A stretch of DNA of 64,000 nucleotides from Vermamoeba vermiformis (lineage: Eukaryota > Tubulinea > Echinamoebida): positions 310,001-374,000 of the forward strand of contig JBEWZL010000003.1 of the NCBI GenBank assembly GCA_045837725.1, read 5' to 3'. A program made the position numbers and the translations under genes. Shown piece after piece: positions 14,229 to 28,745 of the stretch. Under the pieces are notes generated by a model. The model had not been told where the DNA came from. It was given only the letters and a program-made list of their open reading frames with translations, and did not search any database. Position 1 is the first letter of the stretch. Every line of letters begins with the position of its first letter.

Positions 14229-16590
14229 ATGGGCAACGCACCTTCAGATAAGAAACCACGTGTAAATCCAAATTCAACGGCTAGATACAAGGCTGCAATG
14301 CCAAATTCAACGAATAATAATTTGCAAGTAAATAATACTGGTGATAATAATCAGAAAGCACCAGCTGAAGAATCGGATGAGTCGGATTCATCGAGCGAAA
14401 ATTACAGCTTTGGTAATTCGCAGTTTATTGCCCGCAGCGACCCTGATGCGAATTATAGGTAATTTATACACGCTTAATAACGAGTTATTTTGCGTTAGAA
14501 ATGGAATTCTAAATCCGCTACAATTTGTCAGTGACCTTTAAATTCATTCCTATGCATTATTTCTGACCGTTATTATGTGGATAATATTATTTATATTTTA
14601 TTAATATTTTTAATCACTATTAGCTTGATCGATATGCCCAATGAAATTCTGTGTTTGTTGATCGCAAATCTGGAAGCTAAAAACGACATCAGATCTCTCA
14701 TGTTTACGAGCAAAATATTCGTCGAGCTCGTATACTACTCATGGTCACGCTTATCCATGCAATACGACAACAAATTGACTTACCATCAATTTTTATTATT
14801 GCCTGCTGAACGGCTCAACTACTTAATCGAATTAGGTCAGTTAAAATAACAAATTATAAATATATTTATTAATTTTAATTAATTTTAAGATATTTCGTAC
14901 TGCTCTAAGATGACTAACGCGCTATTCAATCAAATTCTCGAAAAGACTCCGAACTTGCAAGTTTTAAAAATGAAAAGATGCAAGAGATTAACAAGACCTT
15001 CGTTTTCTAAACTAGCACGTAAGTATATAATAAGAATTAAAACGAAAAACGATTAATTTAAATTTCGTTTGGGATCTGATCCATTTTTTAAATTAGAATC
15101 GTTTACGAGATTGACCTCGTTGGATGCGCGCTATTGTAATGCTGAAGAAATACATTACGCTGATTTTCCTTATAATCCAAACTTAAAAGAGCTTGGAATA
15201 TGTCCCAGTGTGTTAGGCAAATTCGATTTGGATCCGCTGGCAATAACGCACTTAAATTTAAAATCGGAAGCCATAAGAAATTACGATAGATTATCTATCC
15301 AGATGGAAGATTTATACGAGTAAGACCAGTTATAAATAATCCCCAGTATTTTTTAATAATTATTTATTTTTTTATTTTTTTTAGGTTTGCCAATTTGGTG
15401 ACTTTTAAAGGCAGAATTAAAGTAACAGGTGATCATAATGGGAGATTCTGGGTACGGCTTGATCAAGCATTGCTAGCTCTAAACACCAATTCTAACGGCT
15501 ACTTTAATTGTATTACAGCGTCAGCAAGACTTTGAGGAACCAACATCCGTTTCTAATTATTTTGATTTTTCCGCGTTTAAAGAACTGGAAAATTTGTCGC
15601 TGACAAACGAAGTCGGTTCCTTCAAATTTGCAAACCCACAGAAGTAAGTACGATTTGATTTATTGTTTATCAAATAAGGAAACTCGATAGAATTATTCAC
15701 CTGCAAATGAATGTCATATTAAATTTCCTTTTTAGGATAAAACGACTGTCGTTCATGCCAGCCTTTTTCGACGGCACGGCGTTTGGTATGTAGTCAGTGT
15801 TAAATTTCCTAATTTGGTAATAATAATTATAATTTGCATGCTTAGCTGACATGGGCAATTTAATTTCACTGAAAATGAAGCCACGTGCCAATAGAAACGA
15901 AGGGGGCCTTACAAATTTCACACTCGCTCATTTACCGAAATTAGAAGTGCTGCAATGTGAAATGTAAGATAATCTCGAATATAATATTATTATTTTATTA
16001 ATTTTATTTTAGTTTGGTCACAAAAGCTGAATTGGCCGAGCGGTCAACTTTGACGAAATTGGATGTACCTTTTCAAAACAAAGAATTCGCGATAGCAGCT
16101 ATATCAGCTCTTCCTAATCTCACATCATTTGCATATCGCGGAATGATCGATAAGGACCTGTTTCAAGCTCTTCGTTCACTGAAAAAATTGGAACATTTGC
16201 AGTTCAGTTCGATCCACCCCGGCGCCAAAAAATTAAACTGGAGAAGGCTGAAAACTCTTAAATCTATTAGAATAACAGTAGGTTATATCATTTTATATAT
16301 ATTCATGCTTATATTACTCGATTTAGGACTGTTCGTATGATGGATCGGCGAATCTGTTGCAACAGCTGAAACAAATCCCGAAACTTGAAAAGCTTCATCT
16401 GCGCAGTACCGATGGATCTCGCCTTATACTATCAAACTCTGATCATATGAGCCAATTCTGCAAATATTTTGAAGGATTTCCGTCGTTGAAAGTTCTCATC
16501 ATGCGCGACAATATTTTTTATTACAATGAACGAGAAGAAGCGTTGATGAAAATTAAAGGATTGACTTACGTAGATTGTCAACGATTATAG
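14229..16590 (+). CDS. F-box / leucine-rich-repeat protein with possible N-myristoylation signal
   Basis: Probable SCF ubiquitin-ligase substrate receptor. The N-terminus MGNAPSDKK fits the MGxxxS myristoylation pattern, which would tether the protein to membranes. A low-complexity Asn/Ser/Glu stretch follows. The F-box is SLIDMPNEILCLLIANLEAK continuing to MFTSKIFVELVY. Leucine-rich repeats follow (TPNLQVLKMKRCKRLTRPSF, LTSLDARYCNAEEI, LEVLQCEM, LTKLDVPF, LEKLHLRSTDG), ending with GLTYVDCQRL-stop. About nine exons give about 560 residues. Repeats are irregular, so repeat number is uncertain. Confidence 0.82.
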
Positions 16591-16901
16591 TAAATAATAG
16601 AGTATGGTTCAAGCTCTTTTTTACGCTTGATCTCAGATCCAAGCATTTTGTTATCCGGTACAATACCACAAACTCCTTAAAATCGCAAATTAATTAATAT
16701 GATCGGCATTATAATTTCTAATCGGCTTTATTATTGCATAATAAAGTTCACGGAGAAGCGATCGGAATCTGAGCGAAACTCCAATTCGATTGCAATAAGT
16801 TTGCTTATTTTGGATTTATAATTACTTATGTTATTAAAGCGAAATCGTTGTTTGATTAGAGCACCACCGCTCTTTTTTATTAATAAGGAGAGCTGCTAGC
16901 A
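16591..16901. other. Intergenic region, no gene seen
   Basis: AT-rich spacer of 311 bases between two plus-strand genes. It should hold the 3' UTR of the F-box/LRR gene and the promoter of the DUF599 gene. Nothing specific was recognised. Confidence 0.4.
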
Positions 16902-17941
16902 ATGTCGAACGAGTTTAATCTTTCGACCTACGAAATAGTTGCACCAGCCGTCTCGGCAGCATTAATGATATCGTAAGTAAATGCATATATTATAATATTC
17001 CTATATTATTTCACTTTCTGGGCCATTTTTACCAATTTTTACTTTTTTTTCAAGTCCTTTGCTAAAAATTGAATTTAGGTATCAAATAGGCTGGCTAATA
17101 GAAGTACGATATTATCCGCATAGAACATTATTAAGAGATGTATTTGAAGTCGCGAGGAACTGGGTTGATTTTATTCGGGAAGATGTCAAAACCAATGCCA
17201 TTTTAGCAGTACAAACATCCAGGTACGATTTAACCGCCTTTAGTAACTCGTATATAACCCTATAAAAATGCTAATTTGTTTAATTTCAAACAAGAAACGG
17301 GATCTCAGCGTCAACATTTTTTGCTACCGTTTCTAGGTTCGTTACAATATCATTATTAACATCAATGATAATACTAAAATTTTACTTATTCATATAGCTC
17401 CATCGCCTTTATTATTTTACCCTTGACAGCGAATGTGGATGCGTATTTACGGATCAAGTACCTTATCGTAGCGGCATTTTTAACTCTATCATTCCTAAAT
17501 AATGGTATTGTTATTCGTAACTATAAGCACGTCTCTTGGATCGTTGGCACGCCGTGTAAAAACGACAATGCAGCGGAAACCAAAGGCGTTAAATTGAACG
17601 AACAAAAAATTCGAGAAGTCTCCTGTCATCTGTTAAAAAGAGCCTCGTTGCATTGGAATATAGGTAAAAAGAGTATTAATGAGACAAAAGACCAAAATCA
17701 AGTCCTACGTTTTTTTTTCCAAATTAAATTCCATTTGTCTGATCGAAATTCAGTTGGCTTAGGTTATCTGATAGAAGAATATTATGAAGATGCTAAATCA
17801 TACTAACGCGCATCATTTGTAGGAATCAGATGCTTCTACTTCGCTATTCAGGCAGCTGCTTGGGCTTTAGATCCGACTGCCGTAATCGTAGTGACCGTAG
17901 TACTCATTGTAATATTAATATTCACTGACCATCCGTTCTAA
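16902..17941 (+). CDS. DUF599 family multi-pass membrane protein
   Basis: Integral membrane protein of unknown function. It starts MSNEFNLSTYEIVAPAVSAA. Landmarks of the DUF599 family are YYPHRTLLRDVFEVARNWV and VKTNAILAVQTSRSSIAFI, followed by hydrophobic segments YLIVAAFLTLSFLNNGIVI, IRCFYFAIQAAAWALD and AVIVVTVVLIVILIF. Four exons; the last intron (about 17661-17820) is longer than usual here. The protein ends TDHPF-stop and is about 240 residues. The family assignment rests on the QT.R motif and topology, so it is good but not certain. Confidence 0.75.
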
Positions 17942-18272
17942 ATAACGAGTCGATAATACTGGAACAATAATAATTGGTTGACGTCTGAATGTAGCGGAGA
18001 TCCTCAATTTTGTACTGGCATTTCCTTTTTTGGAAATGACTCCTTCGAGGAAGCTACCGTGGGCCACTGTATATAACAATGTAGATAAATAACTCAGCCT
18101 CATTTAACCGCTCAAAATAATTATCGATTGTACTCTTAATAGATCCAGCTCAACTATATTCGTTACAAATACCATACAACGAAAGTATTAAATATCCAAC
18201 CGGCACGTAGTATTTAGATTTTTTTTGTTTATTGGTTCAAAAATTGTTCTCCAGCCTCTCCTATTACATAAT
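17942..18272. other. Convergent intergenic region, no gene seen
   Basis: The 331 bases lie between the converging DUF599 and Ras-like genes. They hold both 3' ends, and no coding or RNA signal was found. Confidence 0.4.
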
Positions 18273-19100
18273 TTACATAACAACGCAATCTTTTTTGCCC
18301 TTTTTGCCGCCACTACCCGATTTGAGGCTCATAACGCGCTCTATCAGCGGCTCAAAGACTTTTTCGACGTTAATCAACTGTTTGGCCGATGTCTCGACAA
18401 ATCTGCACTTCAACTGCTTGGCCAACGTGTCACCCTCTTCAGTCGTGATCAATCGCGTGTCGACCAAGTCAATCTTGTTGCCGACCATAGCCATAATAGG
18501 ACCGTCTTCTTCGTTGTCAATTTGATCGACACCTTTGACCGCTAAAATCTTGTCGCGGATGTCCTTCACTTTCTCGAATGTGTATCGCTCGGCCACGCTG
18601 TAAACTAACACAAAAGCATCGCCGTACTTCATGTACATGTCACGCACTAGTGAAAAAAATCCTCGTTAGAACCCGTCATTGACAGGTAAATGTCAAAAAA
18701 TGACTCGCTTCAATGAGCACTTACCATCTTCGAATTGTTCAGAGCCGGCAGTATCCAAAATTTCAACGGTGATAGTCTCTTTATGGAACTCGATTTGCTT
18801 AGTCAAAGTGTCGCTCAGTGTGGGAATGTAATTCTTCGGGAACTCGCCGGTGATGAAAACTTTGGACAGCGATGATTTGCCGGCACCAGCAGCACCGAGC
18901 ACGACAATACGGCAATCGACTTTATCACCGCTTTGGAAGTTCTTTGACGTCGGTGCTGTTGACAGGCCCGGCGACAACTTGGCATTCGTGCTGGATCTGC
19001 GCGGACCAGTGGGTTGTAAGGTCGCTGAAGATGTTGTCGAGGACATGCTGGCCGTTGAGACACCAGAATGCATTGTCGCTGTGGAGGCTGAGTTGACCAT
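18273..19100 (-). CDS. Ras-like small GTPase with N-terminal extension and CAAX box
   Basis: Membrane-linked GTP/GDP switch. About 60 residues of Ser/Thr-rich N-terminal extension (MVNSASTATMHSGVS...) precede the GTPase fold. The motifs are P-loop VVLGAAGAGKSSLSKVF, switch region PTLSDTLTKQI, G3 ILDTAGSEQFED, G4 VGNKIDLVD and G5 VETSAKQL. It ends with a Lys-rich stretch and CVVM, a CAAX prenylation box. Two exons with an intron at about 18648-18722. The P-loop Ala at the Ras Gly12 position (GAAGAGKS) may alter GTP turnover; this is inference. Upstream of the ATG, TTTTAG suggests a 5' UTR intron. It is a tandem neighbour of the GTPase gene at 20281 but divergent in sequence. Confidence 0.9.
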
Positions 19101-19153
19101 TTCTAAAAGTAAACGTTAGTAACAGCTCAAATTACTCTTTCTTGGACAACTAA

Positions 19154-20281
19154 TCAAATCTGAACGAGATCCGGATTAAAATAATAATTTGAATGCGTAC
19201 CCTTAGGCTCTTTCTTGCGCGACGAAGCACGTTTTTTCTTCTTTTTATCGTCCTCAGCGGTGTCTTTAGGCTTGGGCTTAACAAAGTCCGTGGTCAATTC
19301 AACGAACACTTTGTCGATGTTGATGTTCGTCTTGGCAGAAGTCTCGTAGAACTTAGCTCTAAGATTTTGAGCCAAGGTCTCGCCTAGTTACCAAATAAGG
19401 AAAATCAATAAAATGCAAACATTACACTAAGTAAAAAATAATCGGAAACTCGATGTATCGAAAAATAAATTTTCGTTAACTAATAGCTAGTAATTATTAT
19501 ATCTTACCTTCAGCAGTGGAAATTGTTCGTTTTTCGACCAAGTCACATTTGTTAGCAGCAATAATAATGGGCACATTATCACCGTGGGCATCAACCACTT
19601 TGTCGCGCAGATCTTTCACGACGTTGAATGAGTTTCTATCAGCAATGCTATACACAATCAAAAATGCATTGCCCTTAGTAATGTATTGATCTGAGGCTGC
19701 TTCGAAGAGTTCAGATCCGGCTGTATCGAGAATTTCAACTTTGTACATTTTGCCGTCAACATTAACGTCCTTATTGTAATAGTCTTCGAGGGTCGGCACG
19801 TATTGCTCTTTAAAGTAGCCCTGCACGAAGTGCAACGACATGGAACTTTTGCCTAAAAAAGTCGAAAATAAAGTTAAGAAATGTGATCAGAAGATCTGGA
19901 TCGATTTTAAAAATTCTCTTAGAGAATTGTTATATATAATACTCTTTATAAATTATACTAACCAGTTCCGGCTGCTCCTAAAACGACTAAGCACACATCA
20001 GGTCCCTTTCCTGCGTAACACAAAAAAAGTTAAAAAATGAAATAGCAGGGAAGGAAGTGTTGAATTCGGTTGTAGCGTCGTCTTAATGACAAATAATTAT
20101 ATGTTAATATGGTAGTGGTATTATCGTATTTCAATTCGCTGAGGGAAAGTCTAAACAATTTAGAAGCGCAACAAATAAATAATATAAAATTCTTAGTTGA
20201 CCAGCCGCCAAGCTGAGTTACATGCAGCTATAGTATACTATTATTGTCTTTTTTTTTGCGTTGTTTCTTACCTTTCGACAT
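19154..20281 (-). CDS. Ras-like small GTPase, C-terminus unresolved
   Basis: Second Ras-superfamily switch, just upstream of the CAAX-type copy. A tiny first exon (MSK, start 20281) joins GKGPDVCLVVLGAAGTGKSS. Further motifs are YVPTLEDYYNKD, ILDTAGSELFEAASDQY, G4 IAANKCDLVE and G5 YETSAKTN. The tail is strongly basic (DKKKKKRASSRKKEPK). After it the reading frame runs to a stop at 19154 without a CAAX box. A GTACGC...TTCAG intron is possible there, but none of the continuations I read by hand gives a CAAX motif. The polybasic tail alone could bind membrane, or a last exon was missed. Five exons. Confidence 0.85.
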
Positions 20282-20718
20282 TTTGTAATTACTGGTTATG
20301 CAACCGCTACAATTTAAAAAAGAAAATAATTAGTTATTGTTGAGGCTTGCAATACGTAAATAAATATTGTATTATTGACACATTAACTTTAAGCGACAGA
20401 TTGAAAATTAAATAAAAAAGGAAAAGCAAATCTGAGATTGGGTCGAATTGTCCGAAGACCAACATGGCTCGTCTACGGAATAATATACGTTTACTTACCT
20501 AGTAGCTGTGTTGTTATGCTTGAAATTGATTTAAAATTGTTCCCTTGCAAATGCCACAATTTACCACAGAGCCGGGAGATTAACGCGAGATTTTACGGAA
20601 TTAATAATCGTCGCACATCAGACAGATGAGTATTTTAAGCGTTATTTATTGATAAATAGTGTCTTGCGTATTTACAATTGGTTTGACTTTCTTATTGACG
20701 AATTATTTTGTTTTAGTT
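20282..20718. other. Upstream region of the Ras-like gene, no gene seen
   Basis: The 437 bases lie between the start of the Ras-like gene and the 3' end of the next minus-strand gene. AT-rich; no coding potential or RNA gene was recognised. Confidence 0.4.
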
Positions 20719-22470
20719 TTACACGTTTTTGTCTCCACCCGGATTTGGTTGCTGCTGGTTTGAACCAATCGGCAGCTTCAATGTAACACCTGCATCATTT
20801 CCATTTTCATGATGGTCGCCATCGTGGTCATCACCAGGATCAGTATCAGCGCCGTAAGTGTCGCCATCTTCCAAATCCACATCCTCGTGGGTTTGACCTT
20901 CAGCATTCATAGTCATGCCATCTTCATCGTCATCAATATCGGGGTCTTTTCGGCCAAATCGATCGATCTTCACGCACTTTTTGCGGCACAAGAAGATGAG
21001 CAAGACACCAACGGACAACAAAATTGCCGCAATAATAATAGGATACTTCGTGCGATTGTCTGAAGGAACCTGAGATGATGGTCCTAAATAATAGGGCGTC
21101 TCTCCTTCAGTAGTTGGCACGAAAACTGCGCAATCTGAGGAAGGTGGATTCGTAGGAACATAACCTTCCATGCAATGGCAAGTAGTAGAGCATCCAAGGC
21201 CGCCTATATTCCATTAATACTTGTACCATTTTAAATTGTTGTTCAATAGTTTAAGGTCTTTGTAACTCTAAAATTTTGCCTCGTTCGAATTTGTAACGGA
21301 CTGGATGCAGCACTTACCATCACACTCTTCAGTTTCAGAGTTAACATTACCATCACCGCATGATAGTCTGCAATCAATAGACACTGGCTCGTCGGGCACG
21401 TAGCCAGGGAGGCACATACAAGTTGAATTGCATCCCACTCCTCCGTCGCATTGCTCGTCACCAGTTAATTCTCCATCGCCGCATTCTTAATAGAATATTA
21501 ATATATATGAATTGGAAGTAATTAACGTAATTTCGAATAACAAGGATATGCGGGATTCGGAATTTGGGCGGGATCACAAAAACTTACGCATCCACGCTTG
21601 CATATTGAATTATAATATCGAATAGATTATTGATATGGCAATAATTTTACCAATTTATCAAGTTAATATTACCTTTCTCGATCCAGGCGATTCTGAGTGC
21701 AATGGAATCTACAAACGCAGTGGACAGTACGGAGCCCGGAGAGATAGACAAGCCCACTCCAAAGCCGTCAGCATTAACCTATAAATTAAATGAAGCAATA
21801 AGCAAGCTGTTTTGAGTTCAATTGTCACTAGATCGCGTTCCGTTAGAAAATTGCAAAAATTTGATAAATAGGGAAAATAATATCAGGGCTCGCTAAATAA
21901 ATTTTAATTGTGTAATGTTAAAAATTTAGTGAGGTCGTCAAAGCCAAAATACGTAAATTAAAGAATTAAAAATTAAATAGGTGAAGATCTTACCACTGCA
22001 GCCGTCGGCCATGCGGTCTCGACCGACCAAACACTACTAACACCTCCATAAGAGGCTGTAACAACAGTTTCAGTCCAAGTATTGGTCGGCAAAAGCGACA
22101 GCAGAGTTTCTTCTTGGGTTTTGATCTGAATTTCAGCGTCGCTTATCGGGGTAGCTTGAGTATCATTAACCTCTATATGAGCATATCGCCTAATAGCCAC
22201 CTCAATTCGGGTGATATTAGCAACTGCATCCACAGGAAGGCCGAACGCGAAGTTCGAGCAGTAAAGCTCTGGAGCGGGTCTTGTAATTGAAATAATTGAG
22301 TATTTGCTATCGTCATTTCCAGTAGCATTTTGAGTATATGCCCATGTTTTTTGATATTGAGTTGTGCTGCTGCATCTGTTGGCGTATTTTACCCTTGTTT
22401 TCTCGATCGTACTTTCTGCTACGAATATGCAGCCAATAAATAATAGGAATAATAAATAATGAGACTTCAT
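20719..22470 (-). CDS. Type I membrane protein with CGDG-type Cys repeats and acidic cytoplasmic tail
   Basis: Probable cell-surface protein; function unknown. A signal peptide (MKSHYLLFLLFIGCIFVAEST) is followed by a roughly 200-residue ectodomain with N-glycosylation sequons. Then come Cys-rich repeats of the CGDGxxxxxExCDGG type (CGDGELTGDEQCDGGVGC, CGDGNVNSETEECDG), as in DUF4215-like modules. One transmembrane helix (YPIIIAAILLSVGVLLIFLC) is followed by RKKCVKIDRFGRKDP and a long Asp/Glu/His/Gly-rich tail ending PNPGGDKNV-stop. About five exons. The acidic tail could bind divalent cations; this is inference. Confidence 0.8.
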
Positions 22471-23111
22471 GGTGATATATAAATACTATCGTCTCGCTTG
22501 TTGCATTGTTGAAAAAATTGTTACAATAAAATGAAAATTAACCGTTTTTTCCTTTTACCCGACACCCCCGCTCCAAAACACAACAATCCCCGCACTGGAC
22601 TTGCAATATTTGTACTAGCCCCGAAACAAAAAATATTGAGACAGAGAAGGGTCAGCCATTATCTGAAAAAGGTTAGAATGTCAGCCAGTTTGGATGTCGA
22701 TCGACACTAGATCTGGGCTACCGCTCGCGGAACTGGCCGATTAACCAAGAGGTACTGTTATAAAACTAAATTACCTCGCGGACGTAATTTAGTCAATCGT
22801 GGTACTCGTTTGTTGGCCAGATCCGATCTCGTCGCTGGTGTCTACTGCATTCAATCCAAGCTAGGTTGTTTCAACATCTTTATTGTTACAACGATTTTAA
22901 AAAAAAGATAACAAACAAGACCAGGCAAGACGAAAAAATTCCCGCGCAAATCCGTTAATTTCGATCTCTCTAAAACTGAGCAGTTAATTTCAATAGAGAA
23001 GACACGTAATTCATTTACATTCGGTTTTTATTCGAAATCTTGCATGCAGACATGAATGGATAATAAGTTAGTTTCCACTGGTTTTTACATTACAGAACGG
23101 TTATTAGTTGT
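22471..23111. other. Intergenic region, no gene seen
   Basis: A 641-base gap between the start of the minus-strand membrane-protein gene and the 3' end of the ATP synthase beta gene. It has mixed composition with a C-rich patch near 22560. No open frame with splice signals and no tRNA or rRNA pattern was found. Confidence 0.4.
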
Positions 23112-25518
<2,407 letters not shown>

Positions 25519-25729
25519 TTTAAATAGAGTTTGTTGATCCTCTCTCTATGAAAAAATAAAAATAGGAGCTTGGTTAGACCGATTTTTTGGTGGTCCGCCA
25601 AAAGTGAAGCGCGATACGTGATTGGTCAAAACTTTCTGGTTGACTTTTCGTTGACCAACAACTGGAACAAAACCAAAAAATCAGGCCATAGCGAGCTTAT
25701 TTATTATTTTCAATAACATATTCCCAACA
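25519..25729. promoter_or_regulatory. Bidirectional promoter of ATP synthase beta and delta genes
   Basis: Only 211 bases separate the start codons of two divergent genes for subunits of the same complex. Both core promoters must lie here. A repeated GTTGACT/GGTTGAC-type element (TCTGGTTGACTTTTCGTTGACC near 25635) and a GATTGGTCAA motif (CCAAT-like on the minus strand, near 25620) are visible. Their role in co-expression is inference. Confidence 0.6.
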
Positions 25730-26435
25730 ATGTTCGGAGCTGTCACCCGTACTCTGTTCAAGGCATCAGCCAGATCCAACAAAACTGGCGCTTTTCTTAT
25801 TGCCAGAAACTATGCCGATGCTGTTTCAACCAACAGAGCTGAAAATAAATTGAGACTTACTGTCGCCACACCCTCTGGCGCTTTGTACACCGATACTGTT
25901 GTCGAAAAAGTCAAAATTCCCGGTGCTTCTGGAGATTACACCGTTTTGGCCAACCACGTTCCTTATATCAGCGAACTCAGACCTGGAATAGTCATCATTG
26001 TTAAGGAGGATAAAACGGAGGAGAAATATTTCACCAGCGGTGGCTTTGCTTTCGTCCACAGAGACTCCACCTGCAACATCAACGCTGTCGAGATGTAAGT
26101 AAAATTATTATTTCATTTATTTTCAATTGAAAATTACCAAATAATATAGGGACACGTTATTGTCGATATATTAAACAATATTATATATTTTTAAATATTA
26201 TTGGATGGTATTTGAGAGATATTTTTGTCAAATCTGATCTCTGTTGCTAATAATCATATTTTTCGAAAATAGCGTTCCTTTGTCTGAATTGGACGGTGAC
26301 GCCGCTCAACGCACTTTGGGTAAATGGCAAGAACAATCTGCCAGAGCTACAAACGAAAAGGATAAGGCCATTGCTCGTATTGGTCTCGAGGCTGCTACTG
26401 CCATTGTTCAAGCTTTGGGTCTCTCAACTAAATAA
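25730..26435 (+). CDS. ATP5F1D: Mitochondrial ATP synthase F1 subunit delta (bacterial epsilon homologue)
   Basis: Central-stalk subunit of the mitochondrial ATP synthase that couples rotation to catalysis. The N-terminus MFGAVTRTLFKASARSNKTG is a basic transit peptide. The beta-sandwich domain is recognisable in LRLTVATPSGALYTDTVVEK, IPGASGDYTVLANHVP and KYFTSGGFAFVHRD. After an intron at about 26098-26272 come the C-terminal helices (LSELDGDAAQRTLGKWQEQ, KAIARIGLEAATAIVQALGL). The length of about 177 residues is normal. It pairs head-to-head with the beta-subunit gene. Confidence 0.93.
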
Positions 26436-26672
26436 GATAAATAACTTAATATCGACAACAATAATGCCATTTATTCAATAACTATTCATTTGCTTTATTT
26501 TTCCTTGTTAAAGCAATTCCGCCACCCCTCACTCCTTTGTAAAATACTCTTACGGGTGTATCATTAAAGGAATATTTACTGAATATCAGTCTTGGTCTAT
26601 ATTGACGATTTTCAATGCTGTATGGTACATGGTTTATTTACATTCGTCGCTACAAGTCTTGGCGCTCAAAAT

Positions 26673-28446
26673 CTATTGTAACATTTGAATGCGAATCTTA
26701 TTCTTCTTTTTCGGCGGAGACTCGTTATCTGTTACGTTTGTATTGTTTTCGATCGGATTTGCGTTGGCTCCGATCCAAAGTAAGGAAAGTTTTGCATCTG
26801 AGAATTCTCCGCTTGTTGGAGGGCTCGGCTGCGGAGTACCATTAGGCGTAGACTTCTCTGAGGTGCCATTGCTGTCAATATGTCCATGCCCGTTCATTTC
26901 AGACTTGGATTCGGGCTCTGTTTTCTTTTGTTTAACCTCTTTAGACTTCAGATCAGGAGACGATGGCGCACCGAAGGGCAGCTTTTTCTTCTTGTGTTTG
27001 TAGATTTCTTTGACATCGGCATACGGGTGCATCATAAGAGAATTATAAAGGTCATTTGGCACGCGTTGTAACAGCTGCAGCGACAGGTTAATGATGGACT
27101 GAGCGTTCAGCTTTGGCCACCGCTGAGGCAGTAGCAGATTGCCTAATCTGTTCAATTATGATACTATCAGATACGTCCTATTTAATGGGACTATTTAGAA
27201 GCACGTACTGTTTTTTCGTTGCCAGAAGTTCTTCTCGTCGAATGACAACTTGAGAAATTGCGAATAACACGTTTAAATGCACTCCAAAAGCAATGTAATG
27301 GTCCCACAGCTTCAATAACTCTTCTAAAGGTGGTTGGTGGCCGTTTAAACTTCGGATCGCTAAAGAAGAAGAAAGTTAAGGAAAATGAAGCTGAGCTTTG
27401 AATGAGCGTAAAAAAATCATTCGATTAATCAAGGATACGAGTTGAAGCATAAATATTGGCGGTCATCTTATTCTCGAGCAGATGTTTCGACAGATCTTCG
27501 TCAACAATCGCTAAGATTTGTTCGAATAGCTATAAATGCATTAATACTCGTGTCAATCGCCTTAAATAGCGCTTTACCATCGTAGCATCGATAGTTCCTT
27601 CAATTTGCGGTGATTTTTTGTAATATCGCGGAGCACAGACTGTCAAGAACTTGTAGAGGCAATAAAAAGCATCGACTTCTGGCATCACGTACAAGAACGG
27701 TATAATCCATTGAGTCATGCCTTGCGCATACGTAATATTTGCGGTAGGTGCTATATATATTGATCAATTAGTACGAAGTTACAGCAGAACAAAGATGCGA
27801 TCTGATCGTCATTTCGGATCCGAAAGTGTTATTATAAGTGATAATATTAAATATACTTACGTAAGGCGTGCATCAGTGCATTCGGTATGCGTACTAATTT
27901 CTCTGGTGGTATTTTACGGAACAAATCCGGGGTCAGCCTCAGTGCACGTTGAGCATAAAGCCTCTTCTCTTTCATAATCGTCTCGTGAAGTTCTTTATTG
28001 ATTGGTCCGCGAGCTACGAGATCGATGTAATTTTTGTAATCAATATTGCCAACTTGGAGCAAGATCTTCCAAACTTTCCCGCGTAACGATATTTTTTCGT
28101 CTGGATTCAGTTTTTTCTCCTCCTAATAATATTAAAAAAATTACAATATATTTTTGAGCGTAAAATAACGCCGTGATTACTATAGTAAAGACATTTGACA
28201 AATAAATCATTTTTAAATTAAAATTAAAATCGTATAATCGCTTATATATTAATAATATCGTGCGCTTACGTCTGTCTCTGGCGGCATTCCTTCTAATAAT
28301 ATTAATTTTCGTAATTCGTGCAACTTTTTGGGTATTTCGCTCGGGTGATCAGCGCCGTAAGCAATGATATCCTCATATTTCTTTCGTAATTCGGCTGGTG
28401 TTGCCGCTGATTTTTTCTTCTTTGGTGATTCGTTGTTGTCTTCCAT
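26673..28446 (-). CDS. TBC-domain GTPase-activating protein, Bub2/Cdc16-like
   Basis: Likely Rab-family GAP of the Bub2/Cdc16 type, which in yeasts restrains mitotic exit or septation through a small GTPase. Lys/Pro-rich N-terminus MEDNNESPKKKKSAATPAEL. TBC landmarks: LRGKVWKILLQVGNIDY, DLFRKIPPEKLVRIPNALMH, the glutamine-finger motif AYAQGMTQW, FLYVMPEVDAFYCLYKFL, EQILAIVDEDLSKHL and PLEELLKLWDHYIAFGVHLN. The C-terminal tail is low-complexity Lys/Ser/Pro ending IRIQMLQ-stop. About seven exons. The PEVDAFYC and KLWDHYIAFGVHLN stretches favour the Bub2 group over other TBC proteins. The arginine-finger position needs alignment. Confidence 0.85.
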
Positions 28447-28745
28447 TGTGCATTACGGTTGAAGATACGGAAAAGGCTCGCTAAACACTTTTCAGCGGCC
28501 GTCGTGATCCATCAGAGCTGCATACCTTGCAATACGAATGGTTAGATACCAACAGAAGACGGGTCATGATGTGGTTCAAAAACTCAAATTAGGAGATCAA
28601 TCGATCTCTTGAAAGAGTTCAGTACTGAAGTAACTTCGTCTGTTATTCCTTCGGGGTTAGATCTGCTCAATTTAGCCTACTATGGCCCTCATGAAGGCAT
28701 TATTTGTGGATGTAGTGACTCCAGCACGAAATAGCAGCGTATCTC
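28447..28745. other. Spacer between TBC gene and 5S rRNA, no further gene seen
   Basis: The 299 bases hold the promoter of the minus-strand TBC gene and the 5' flank of the 5S rRNA gene. Nothing else was recognised. Confidence 0.4.

Noticed and set aside
18850-19119. Plus-strand open frames over the Ras-like gene
   Set aside because: Antisense shadows of the GTPase N-terminal exon.
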